Assembly: GCA_026004675.1 (NCBI GenBank)
Contig: BPJP01000012.1
Location: 1 to 64,000, forward strand
Origin: Gemmatales bacterium
Lineage (GTDB): Bacteria > Planctomycetota > Planctomycetia > Gemmatales > Gemmataceae
Length of the DNA: 64,000 nucleotides
Direction: 5' to 3'
Shown: piece after piece, positions 56,711 to 64,000 of the stretch
Numbering within the stretch: position 1 is the first letter of the stretch
Layout of the letters: each line of letters starts with the position of its first letter
The notes under the pieces: generated by a model
What the model saw: the letters and a program-made list of their open reading frames with translations, nothing else
What the model was told of the DNA's origin: nothing
Databases searched by the model: none
Made by a program: the position numbers and the translations under genes

Positions 56711-58339
56711 ATGGCCGATGCAACGACGAAAAAGATTCTGGACCTGTTAGCGCCGACGCGAGAAGGAGAAGTGCGCTGCGCTGCAGTGCGCGTGTTGGCT
56801 GAGATCGGTGCACGAGACAAAACCGTCGATCGTGCATTATGTGAATGTATCGACGACGCCGACGAGCAGGTTCGACTGGCGGCCCTTCGGGCAGCAGGAA
56901 AGCTGAGGATCGAAGCGGCGTTGCCGAAATTGCTGCAACGTGTCACCGATGGTGGCCCCGAGTCGGAAGCGGCGGCGCGCTCGGCAGCAGCGTTCGGTGC
57001 CAAAGGAACCAAGGCCCTGCGCGAACTGATGCCGAAAACCTCTCCGGGGTTGCGCCGTCGAATCGTTGCGGCCCTGGGGTCGGCCGACTCGACCAGTGGC
57101 GAAACCGCCGCCATCGACGCTCTGCTCGATTCCGATCCCGGCGTCGTCGACGCCGCCACTCGTTCGCTCATCGGCAAAGTTCCATCGCTGACCGCACAGC
57201 ATCGTCGCGCTTTAGTCGACCGCATCCTGGAGTTGCTGAAGAACAAGAAGAAACAAGAGCCGCTGTCGATCGTCTCCGAGACCGCCTTGATGCGTTTGTT
57301 GGCAGGGCTCAAGGATCCTCGTGGCGAGGAAGTTTGCTGGGAACGAATTGCTCCGGAGCAGCCGACCGACATTCGCGCCGCAGCCCTGCACGTACTGGGA
57401 ACGCTGTCCCCGCCTGGCTCCGCCGAGCGCATTCGCAAATTGCTCGTCTGTGCCGCCGACCGCGATTTTCGTGTGGCGGCGCCGGCCTTGATGATCTTGA
57501 AAAACGCGAAGGTCAACGCGCGTTCGGCCAAGGACTGGTTGCCTTTGCTCGACGCTCCTGACCCGGCAGCGCGGCGCTTTGCGATCGACAAATTAAGTCA
57601 GGTCGATTCCGCCGAAGTGGCCCAGGCACTCGTCAAGCAGCTCGGCCGACATGACCGATCGCTGAGGCAGGAGACCATCGCTCATCTCGCCGATCTGAAG
57701 TACGGTCAGGAAGCTTTAGTAGCGTCATTGCTGGAAGCGGATCATGCCGATCTCGCCTGGGGAATTGCCCGAGCCCAGATGTCGATCGCGCCCAGGCTTT
57801 CTCCCTCCTTGTTGGAAAAAATCCGGACCGAGGCATGCAACCGACTGGAAGCAGGCGATCGCCGGGGAGAAGCGTTGATCGCCTTGCTGCGCGAGGCGGA
57901 CGCTCGCAGCTTGCGCGACTTTCTCGAGGAAAAAGCCCGTGCTTATCGCAAGCAGAAAAAATACGAGAAAGCGTTGGCGTATCTCCGTGTGTTGACGCGG
58001 GATCCCGGTTGCACCGACGATATTCGTTTTGAACAAGCCGCTTGTTCGCTAAAACTGTCTGCCCACGACCTGGCCGTCGACAGTCGGCAAGCGGATCCCT
58101 GCCTGCGCCAGTTTGCCGGCCTGCTCCATCGGCACGAAACGCATCCTTTGGCCTATATCGAAAAAGCCAAATGGCTCGACCCCGACGACCTGTTCTACCT
58201 GGGGTTTCACTTCAGCGAACAAAAATCCCCGGAGCGCGAATTCGGCGCCGATGTCCTGCGACTATTGCTCAAGCGATCGCCGAAATCGAAAATCGGTAAA
58301 GACGCCAAAGCCAAACTACGCCGGGAAGGCCTCGCTTGA
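56711..58339 (+). CDS. HEAT-repeat and TPR-like protein
   Basis: 542 residues of alpha-solenoid. The first part carries HEAT-like repeats ([77 protein letters not shown]); the last 150 residues resemble TPR helices ([20 protein letters not shown]) and end KLRREGLA. No signal peptide, so it is likely cytoplasmic. HEAT proteins serve as protein-binding scaffolds; the partner is unknown. AGGGA lies five bases before the ATG. Confidence 0.72.
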   Translation: MADATTKKILDLLAPTREGEVRCAAVRVLAEIGARDKTVDRALCECIDDADEQVRLAALRAAGKLRIEAALPKLLQRVTDGGPESEAAARSAAAFGAKGTKALRELMPKTSPGLRRRIVAALGSADSTSGETAAIDALLDSDPGVVDAATRSLIGKVPSLTAQHRRALVDRILELLKNKKKQEPLSIVSETALMRLLAGLKDPRGEEVCWERIAPEQPTDIRAAALHVLGTLSPPGSAERIRKLLVCAADRDFRVAAPALMILKNAKVNARSAKDWLPLLDAPDPAARRFAIDKLSQVDSAEVAQALVKQLGRHDRSLRQETIAHLADLKYGQEALVASLLEADHADLAWGIARAQMSIAPRLSPSLLEKIRTEACNRLEAGDRRGEALIALLREADARSLRDFLEEKARAYRKQKKYEKALAYLRVLTRDPGCTDDIRFEQAACSLKLSAHDLAVDSRQADPCLRQFAGLLHRHETHPLAYIEKAKWLDPDDLFYLGFHFSEQKSPEREFGADVLRLLLKRSPKSKIGKDAKAKLRREGLA

Positions 58340-58598
58340 CGTCGGCTGTTCGTCCAACGAAGTCGCTATCGAAATACTCCGCTGCTCGACCCCGTCTATA
58401 CCGTTCAGCCCACCGGTTTCCACGACGTCGCGGTCGTTGACCGCGACGGCAATCGTGCTACTGCTGTTGTCCAATCCGGTTGGTTCGACCTTCGACAGCT
58501 CGACGGCGAATTTCGAACCAGAGTCGTCATTGCATCGTTGCATCTCGCAGGCTTTTGGGGCACAATGGCGGTGGTCACCGAAAACCGTGAGGGAAGTC

Positions 58599-60047
58599 AT
58601 GAACCAGGAGCAGAATCTGCTATTGCAAACGCGGCGGCATTTTTTTCAGGAGTGTGCCGTTGGGCTGGGGGCGATCGCCTTGACGTCGCTTTTTAATGGC
58701 GGCAAACTGCGCGGTGCATCCTCTCCCCTTATCAACCCGCTGGCCCCCAAACCGACGCACTTCGCTCCGAAAGCCAAGCATGTCATTTACTTGTTCATGG
58801 CCGGCGGACCGAGCCAGCTCGAGACCTTCGAATACAAACCGGAATTGCAAAAGCTGCATGGTCAGCCGATCCCCGAATCGTTCATCAAAGGCAAACGTTT
58901 TGCCTTTATGGCTTCCTTCACGAAAGAGCGACCCAAACTGCTCGGTACGAAGCGAAAGTTCGGACGATATGGGGAGCGCGGCACCTATGTTTCAGAAGTC
59001 TTTCCCCATATAGCCTCGATCGTCGATGATATCGCGATTGTGCGATCGATGCAGACCAATGTCTTTAACCACGGGCCGGCGAAAGTGTTCATGAATACCG
59101 GTTCGCCCCAATTCGGCCGCCCCAGTATGGGAGCCTGGTTGACCTATGGCATCGGCAGTGAGGCCAGCGATTTGCCTGGCTTCGTCGTTCTTCAATCAGG
59201 ACCGCGCGGCCCGCGAGGCGGCGCGGCCTGCTGGGCGTCTGGATTCCTTCCTTCGACTTACCAGGGAGTGCCATTCCGCACCACGGGCGAGCCGATCCTG
59301 AACTTGACCAACCCAAAGGGAATTACCAGCCGACGACAACGGCAGGCCCTCGATACGCTACGCGAGCTGAATACCGTCCGCCTTGCGGATACGGGCGATC
59401 CGGAAATCGCGACGCGCATTTCGTCCTACGAAATGGCCTACCGGATGCAAACCAGCGCTCCGGAGCTTATTGACATCTCCCGCGAAGACAAGAAGACCCT
59501 TGAACTTTACGGCGCGAAACCGGGGCATGTGTCCTTCGCTAACAACTGTCTATTGGCTCGCCGACTCGTCGAGCGGGGTGTTCGCTTTGTGCAATTGTAT
59601 CACACCGACTGGGACCACCACGGCTCGGGCGGGATCGATCTTGATGGCGGTCTCGACAAGGTCGCCAAAGAGGTCGATCAACCCGCGGCTGCTTTGGTCA
59701 AAGACCTCAAATCGCGTGGCCTGCTCGACGAGACCCTGGTGATCTGGGGTGGGGAATTCGGCCGAACTCCCATGGGTGAAATCCGCGCCAAAGTAGGACG
59801 AAACCACCACATCGATGCCTTTACTGTCTGGCTTGCCGGCGGAGGCATCAAGCCTGGCATCGACCTCGGCGTGACGGATGAGTTCGGCTTCGCCGCCGTC
59901 GAAGACAAGGTGCATGTACACGATTTGCACGCTACCATTCTTCATTTGCTTGGCCTCGATCACGAAAAGCTGACTTTCCGCTTCCAGGGGCGCGACTTCC
60001 GCCTGACTGACGTGCACGGCAAAGTGGTTGAAAAACTTCTGGCCTGA
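58599..60047 (+). CDS. DUF1501 domain secreted protein
   Basis: 482 residues, sulfatase/alkaline-phosphatase-like fold. The N terminus has a twin-arginine-like [17 protein letters not shown]. Motifs: [20 protein letters not shown] near 61, [50 protein letters not shown] and a C-terminal [20 protein letters not shown]1501 genes usually lie beside a DUF1549/DUF1553 cytochrome-like gene; here none is adjacent. The 259-bp gap before it is open in several frames but has no supported gene. Confidence 0.88.
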   Translation: MNQEQNLLLQTRRHFFQECAVGLGAIALTSLFNGGKLRGASSPLINPLAPKPTHFAPKAKHVIYLFMAGGPSQLETFEYKPELQKLHGQPIPESFIKGKRFAFMASFTKERPKLLGTKRKFGRYGERGTYVSEVFPHIASIVDDIAIVRSMQTNVFNHGPAKVFMNTGSPQFGRPSMGAWLTYGIGSEASDLPGFVVLQSGPRGPRGGAACWASGFLPSTYQGVPFRTTGEPILNLTNPKGITSRRQRQALDTLRELNTVRLADTGDPEIATRISSYEMAYRMQTSAPELIDISREDKKTLELYGAKPGHVSFANNCLLARRLVERGVRFVQLYHTDWDHHGSGGIDLDGGLDKVAKEVDQPAAALVKDLKSRGLLDETLVIWGGEFGRTPMGEIRAKVGRNHHIDAFTVWLAGGGIKPGIDLGVTDEFGFAAVEDKVHVHDLHATILHLLGLDHEKLTFRFQGRDFRLTDVHGKVVEKLLA

Positions 60048-60257
60048 TGAAAGCGCTCGGGTTCGGTGCAAGTCGAATGATCATCTTGCCCGGATTCGTT
60101 CTGGCCCTCGATTATCAAGTATCAAGGTGGCATCCTGGCTTGCGCGTTCGAGTTTGACCTCAGCCCGACGAAACTCTATCGGAACGCGTTTACCTTGGCA
60201 CGCCCAACCGCAAAACAGGTCTCTGTGCTCGAGAATGGAGCGACATCGAGCGGTGCC

Positions 60258-60285
60258 TTGCAAGAAGGCGCGGCAGGACTACAAT
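60258..60285 (+). promoter_or_regulatory. candidate promoter for the MoxR gene
   Basis: TTGCAA (60258-60263), a 16-bp spacer and TACAAT (60280-60285). It lies 51 bp before the MoxR ATG at 60337, a fitting distance. The gap between DUF1501 and MoxR (289 bp) otherwise shows nothing clear. Confidence 0.5.
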
Positions 60286-60336
60286 AATATTTCCCCCCTT
60301 TCGGCAATCCCCAAATACGAGGAGTCGATCCCACCC

Positions 60337-61374
60337 ATGTCCGAACAGCAAGCCGCCGCCGATTCGCAGGCAGTCAAGGAACTCGCCGCCGCTTACGAAA
60401 AAATGACCGATGAAATCAGCAAAGTCATTGTCGGTCAAAAAAAGGTTGTCGAGCAACTGTTGATGGCTCTCTTCAGCAGAGGGCACTGTTTGCTGATCGG
60501 CGTACCTGGATTGGCCAAGACTCTCTTGGTCAGCACGGTGGCACAAATCCTGCATCTATCGTTCAAGCGAATCCAGTTTACGCCGGACCTGATGCCCGCC
60601 GACATCACCGGCACGGATATTTTGCAGGATGATCCGGAAACGGGCCGGCGCCGTTTTACCTTTTTGCCCGGTCCGATTTTCGCCAACATCATTCTTGCCG
60701 ACGAGATCAACCGGACGCCGCCGAAAACGCAGGCGGCATTGCTCGAAGCCATGCAAGAACGCCATGTGACAGCCGGCGCACAAACTTATCGCCTCCCCGA
60801 ACCATTCTTCGTTCTGGCCACGCAAAACCCCATCGAACAGGAAGGAACCTATCCCCTACCCGAAGCCCAACTCGACCGTTTCATGTTCAATATCCTTGTC
60901 GGCTATCCGAGTCGCCAGGAGGAATTGGCGATCATGAAGCAAACGACAAGCACGCGATCGGTCGAGTTGCAGCCGGTCCTGAGCGGGGAACAAATCGAGC
61001 GCCTGCAACGAATTGTGCGGCAGGTGGTGGTTGCCGACCATGTTTTCGATTACGCCTGCGACCTGGTTCGGTCGACTCGTCCCAAGGAGCCAACGGCGCC
61101 GAAATTCGTGCCCGAGCTGTTGTCGTGGGGAGCGGGTCCGCGTGCCAGCCAATACTTGATTCTGGGTGGCAAGGCGCGAGCCATTCTGCACGGCCGGTTG
61201 CATGTCACCACCAAGGACATCCGCGAAGTCGCTCATCCGGTGCTCCGCCATCGCATCGTCACCACCTTCAATGCGGATGCCGAGGGCATCACCAGCGACG
61301 ACATTATCGACCGCCTGCTGGAGACGATTCCGTTGCCGCAGGAAGAAAAGGCGGCCAACGTTCGCAGTGCCTGA
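60337..61374 (+). CDS. MoxR-type AAA+ ATPase
   Basis: 345 residues. Walker A GVPGLAKT (near 53-60), Walker [16 protein letters not shown], sensor-1 [22 protein letters not shown]. MoxR ATPases act as chaperones that mature metal-cofactor enzymes or envelope complexes, usually beside DUF58 and VWA genes; here the downstream gene is a convergent DUF3467 gene instead. The ATG was chosen at EQQAAAD; the frame upstream is open but contains the promoter, so it is not coding. Confidence 0.88.
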   Translation: MSEQQAAADSQAVKELAAAYEKMTDEISKVIVGQKKVVEQLLMALFSRGHCLLIGVPGLAKTLLVSTVAQILHLSFKRIQFTPDLMPADITGTDILQDDPETGRRRFTFLPGPIFANIILADEINRTPPKTQAALLEAMQERHVTAGAQTYRLPEPFFVLATQNPIEQEGTYPLPEAQLDRFMFNILVGYPSRQEELAIMKQTTSTRSVELQPVLSGEQIERLQRIVRQVVVADHVFDYACDLVRSTRPKEPTAPKFVPELLSWGAGPRASQYLILGGKARAILHGRLHVTTKDIREVAHPVLRHRIVTTFNADAEGITSDDIIDRLLETIPLPQEEKAANVRSA

Positions 61375-61731
61375 TTACAGACCGCCGTCACCAGGAGGTT
61401 TGGGCTGCGCGTGCGCCCTGGCCCGCTTTTGGACATCCAGCTCCAACGGACCGAACGCTTCTTCATATCGGCGGACGAAAAAGTGCAACGCATTGAGCAG
61501 ACGCTTCGCCGTGTAAAAATTCATCACCACCCGATGGGTCAGCTTGACGGGAATTTGCTGGGTCGGCGTCACTTGCGTGTTCAGGCCAAAGTCGAGGATC
61601 AATTCCTCAGGCAAAGACGTGACGTGACAGAAATTGGTGTACACTGTCGACAGCGAACTGGTATCCATGCTGAAGGGACTGGACTGCGACCCTGTCTGGC
61701 TGGTTGCCGCCGGTTTCGTTTCGTCGGCCAT
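61375..61731 (-). CDS. DUF3467 protein
   Basis: 118 residues matching DUF3467: TVYTNFCHVTSLPEELILDFG, VKLTHRVVMNFYTAKRLLNAL and a C-terminal charged helix. These small proteins are common in planctomycetes and other bacteria without a known role. It converges tail to tail with the MoxR gene, which ends directly next to it; there is no terminator-like sequence between. Confidence 0.84.
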   Translation of the reverse strand: MADETKPAATSQTGSQSSPFSMDTSSLSTVYTNFCHVTSLPEELILDFGLNTQVTPTQQIPVKLTHRVVMNFYTAKRLLNALHFFVRRYEEAFGPLELDVQKRARAHAQPKPPGDGGL

Positions 61732-61852
61732 GGTTTGCTCCTCTCGTAATGAAAACTGTCGACCTTGTAGATTTTTTATAAGCTTCGTCGGTGATGGCGA
61801 GACTCGCTGGCCCCCCCTGTGACGTTACCGATCGTCAGCAGCTGGCCTGCAT

Positions 61853-62311
61853 TTAAGGACTAGGAATACCGCGAACCTTCAAGAATCCCGAAATCGCGAC
61901 AACGACTGTTGCCGCGGCGACGAGAACCAGAAGCCACATCTTGCGGTTTTCACGCAGTTTATCGAACATCGACGACCTTCCTACCATTACGGAACCGAGG
62001 AAGATCACCCCTAGTCCGAGCAGAATCTTGATCCCCATCATGGCGTGATACAAGCTGTCGCCTTTGTGCTTGGGAATCATCACAAAAATATAATTATACA
62101 ACCCGCTTATCAGCAAAAGCGAGACACCCGCGTGGACGAATATCTTCCAGGTCCGCAACACGTCGCCGCGAAGTTGCTCATGGGCTTGGGGGTCGAGCTT
62201 GTCCGCTTGCGGCATCAATACGAACCGCATGAAAACAGTGCCGCCTAAGAGCACGATGGCACTGCCGACGTGAAGCCAGCGAAAGACGGTATCGACAAGC
62301 AAAGCACCCAT
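61853..62311 (-). CDS. CopD-like/DUF4149-like integral membrane protein
   Basis: 152 residues with four to five membrane segments (FRWLHVGSAIVLLGGTVFMRF, WKIFVHAGVSLLLISGLYNYI, AMMGIKILLGLGVIFLGSVM, MWLLVLVAAATVVVAISGF). The His-containing first helix and the second His resemble the CopD/YqgC-type copper-resistance fold. No other copper genes are nearby, so the role is only suggested. The ATG is right at the end of a short 110-bp gap to the next minus-strand gene. Confidence 0.72.
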   Translation of the reverse strand: MGALLVDTVFRWLHVGSAIVLLGGTVFMRFVLMPQADKLDPQAHEQLRGDVLRTWKIFVHAGVSLLLISGLYNYIFVMIPKHKGDSLYHAMMGIKILLGLGVIFLGSVMVGRSSMFDKLRENRKMWLLVLVAAATVVVAISGFLKVRGIPSP

Positions 62312-62421
62312 ACAACCACCTTCTTGCGTCAGGAATCGTCAAAGGAACCGGCCATTGTTGTATTGTTTTGATGTTTTATTGGCCGGAATTGCTTGGTCAG
62401 GAGTGGATTCTGTGCGGACGG

Positions 62422-62781
62422 TCAGCAGATGTGAAAGCCGCCGCGTCGCAAGTAAAAAACGAGTTCGCGCAGAAATTGTTTGCCCTCGCCGCTGAACCAT
62501 TCCAGGGGGTTGTCGGGCAGACCGGAAATTTCAACGTTTTCTTCACGTTCCACGTCCGGAATGTCGTTGAGTGCTTGTTCGATGGCGCTGGCAAGATTGC
62601 TGGCATCGTAATCGGTGACCCACTGCGAGTTTTTCAGTTTATAAACGCTTACCGCTTTTTCCGCAGAATCACAGGCATCGGATGGAATCCAGCCGTACCG
62701 TTGCGCCAACTGCAAGGCGAAATTCCAGTCCCAGTCGTCGACGCGGTAGTCATCCTGGGGTCGGTGAAAAACGTAAGGCAT
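62422..62781 (-). CDS. small protein of unknown function
   Basis: 119 residues, acidic, with Trp/Tyr-rich N terminus (YRVDDWDWNFALQLAQRYGW), a middle region NSQWVTDYDASNLASAIEQ and an end ELVFYLRRGGFHIC. No signal peptide or membrane segment. It is followed 26 bp away by the DinB gene on the same strand. I recognise no family. Confidence 0.6.
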   Translation of the reverse strand: MPYVFHRPQDDYRVDDWDWNFALQLAQRYGWIPSDACDSAEKAVSVYKLKNSQWVTDYDASNLASAIEQALNDIPDVEREENVEISGLPDNPLEWFSGEGKQFLRELVFYLRRGGFHIC

Positions 62782-62807
62782 GGCGACGCCTCTTCGTCAA
62801 ACAGCGA

Positions 62808-63269
62808 TCACGCGGTCAACTTGGCTAGTTTATGGTTGATGAAGGCGCGGTGGGCGATTTCGTGTTCGATGAGATGAAACAAGACCCCGCCAACTGTTTG
62901 TTCGCCCTGTTTGCCATAGAGGCACTTCTCTTTGAGCACTGCCTCGTCGTTGGCTTTCAAAAAGGCGATGACAGCGGCATGCGCCTCGTCAAAGGCTTTC
63001 TCCAAGGCGTCGAGATCGGGTGCTGGTTCAGGAGGTCTATCTTCAAGTGGGAGGGGATGTGGCCGTTTCTTGATCCATGCCAACATCCAATCTTCCGCCC
63101 AGGCCAGGTGCACGAGGTTCTGCATCACCGACCACGTGCCAGGATAAACCGGATCGTGCAATTTGGCGTCCGGCAGCTGCCGACAGCGTTCCAAGATGCT
63201 GGCCCGAGCTTGAGTCATTTCGTCAAGCATCTTGAGGATGTCTGCTCGCGATTCCAGAGTCGGATACAT
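62808..63269 (-). CDS. DinB-family protein
   Basis: 153 residues, four-helix bundle. The metal-binding histidines are at NLVHLAWAED and the later LFHLIEHEIAHRA, typical for DinB/YfiT-type proteins, which are often thiol-dependent enzymes. Start chosen at MYPTLESR; the reading frame extends 39 codons upstream into the histidine-kinase gene, which is unlikely to be used. It lies between a small unknown and a sensor kinase, on the same strand. Confidence 0.82.
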   Translation of the reverse strand: MYPTLESRADILKMLDEMTQARASILERCRQLPDAKLHDPVYPGTWSVMQNLVHLAWAEDWMLAWIKKRPHPLPLEDRPPEPAPDLDALEKAFDEAHAAVIAFLKANDEAVLKEKCLYGKQGEQTVGGVLFHLIEHEIAHRAFINHKLAKLTA

Positions 63270-63309
63270 AACGAACGTCTCCGAAGAGAATTCAGATAAG
63301 CACAGCGGG

Positions 63310-64000
63310 TTACGATGCGACAAGGTCTTCGGGCGAGTCCAACGCGCCAGGTTGGATCGTCTCTTGCGAGGCGCCGGCGTCGGCACGCAAAGGGCTTTTC
63401 AGGGGCAAGCGAAAGATGAATTTGCTCCCTTTGCCGACACTGCTTTCGACCGTGATGTCGCCGCCGTGTTCGCGGAGGATCTTGCGACTGACGGCCAAAC
63501 CCAGCCCCGTTCCTTTGGAGCCTTTGGTGCTGATGAAAGGCTTGAAGATTTCCTCGATCTTGTTCGCCGGTATGCCCGTGCCGTTGTCGAGTACTTCGAC
63601 ACGGACCCACCCTGGTTCATTATCGAACATGGTGGAAACCCGAACTTGGGGTTGTTTCTGTTCTTCTACGGCATCGAGCGCGTTGCTCACGACATTCAGC
63701 AGGGCCTTGTGCAGTCCTTCGGGATCGAGCGGTACAAGGGGCAAGTCTGGAGCCAAACGCGTTTCCAAAGCCGCGTTCATCTCGCGAGCTCGGCCGCGAA
63801 CGACATCGACGATCTCGGAGACCAGCGCATTCAGATCGGTATCTTCGATCGCCGGTTCGCGCTCTTTCGAAAAGCTGAGCATGTCCATAACCAGGTTGTA
63901 AATTTTGCCCTGGCTCTTGTCGAAGATCGTCCAGCCTCGTTCGAGAAGTTCGTCGTCTTTGTCATTCAATCCCATGCGGATGATTTCCGCGCCGCTGCGC
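63310..64000 (-). CDS. sensor histidine kinase, C-terminal part
   Basis: The gene is cut by the right edge; the last 229 codons are visible. The end of the dimerisation helices (GLNDKDDELLERGWTIFDKSQ) is followed by the ATP-binding domain: N-box ALLNVVSNALDAV, G1 DNGTGIPANKIEEIF, F-box PFISTKGSKGTGLGL, and G2 HGGDITVESSVGKGSKFIF. The phosphorylated His itself is outside. It signals to an unseen response regulator. The final 25 residues are low complexity. Confidence 0.9.
   Translation of the reverse strand, partial: RSGAEIIRMGLNDKDDELLERGWTIFDKSQGKIYNLVMDMLSFSKEREPAIEDTDLNALVSEIVDVVRGRAREMNAALETRLAPDLPLVPLDPEGLHKALLNVVSNALDAVEEQKQPQVRVSTMFDNEPGWVRVEVLDNGTGIPANKIEEIFKPFISTKGSKGTGLGLAVSRKILREHGGDITVESSVGKGSKFIFRLPLKSPLRADAGASQETIQPGALDSPEDLVAS

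Noticed and set aside
58340-58598. Possible extra coding sequence after the HEAT-repeat stop
   Set aside because: The HEAT frame stays open for about 85 codons past its TGA, but so do another plus-strand frame and one on the minus strand. Without homology none can be preferred.
1-64000. CRISPR arrays, insertion sequences, prophage or integrative elements
   Set aside because: No regularly spaced repeats, transposase, integrase or phage genes, and no attachment-site duplication around the tRNA were seen.

Overview
The window looks like a chromosomal piece of a planctomycete, most likely a Gemmataceae relative. The evidence is the mix of lineage-typical families: a DUF1559 prepilin-like protein, a DUF1501 secreted protein, an HzsA-related propeller with a CxxCH motif, four PQQ-like beta-propeller proteins, a Tat-exported Gfo/Idh/MocA oxidoreductase, DUF4912, DUF4416 and an lpxB gene (so LPS, a diderm envelope). 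The species cannot be named from sequence alone. Genes are dense on both strands. No transposon, prophage or CRISPR array was seen.

Layout. 1-13 kb: an esterase-like protein cut by the left edge, a propeller protein, an orphan two-module ABC permease, an EF-G, purine nucleoside phosphorylase overlapping a CPBP membrane protease, FtsH, a TPR protein and another propeller protein. 13-22 kb: truncated haemoglobin, LutC-like protein, then a partial complex I locus in the order nuoD-nuoE-nuoF-(lipoprotein)-(zinc-ribbon membrane protein)-nuoG-nuoH. 22-28 kb: a possible small RNA or attenuator, DUF4912, then a tight ApbE / DoxX-like / Gfo-Idh-MocA run. 28-34.4 kb: a complete minus-strand suf operon (Rrf2 regulator, sufB, sufC, sufD, sufS, sufU, sufT-like), which builds and delivers Fe-S clusters such as those needed by the neighbouring complex I subunits; it has a candidate promoter and operator. 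34.5-38 kb: a minus-strand set of HzsA-related protein, lipoprotein and DUF1559 protein. 38-42 kb: a structured leader with three palindromes and then a very large FHA / coiled-coil / pseudokinase protein. 42-47 kb: SDR, glycosyltransferase, small protein, lpxB, DUF5060-type glycosidase, tRNA-Leu(CAG). 47.5-54.8 kb: cupin, DedA, DUF4416, propeller, B12/radical SAM protein, CPBP protein, proline-rich lipoprotein, propeller. 55-64 kb: esterase, SDR, HEAT-repeat protein, DUF1501, MoxR ATPase, DUF3467, a CopD-like membrane protein, a small unknown, DinB and a sensor histidine kinase cut by the right edge.

Sequence quality matters here. Eight genes need 17 frame corrections, and every one is the removal of a single base, nearly always from a mononucleotide run. 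They cluster at 1.6-5.4, 16.4-19.7 and 48.5-52.8 kb. This pattern fits sequencing or assembly over-calls better than decay, so those genes are annotated as whole genes. The most unusual items are the FHA-pseudokinase protein and its palindromic leader, the possible ~99-nt RNA upstream of DUF4912, the suf operator, and an esterase-like protein whose nucleophile position is valine.
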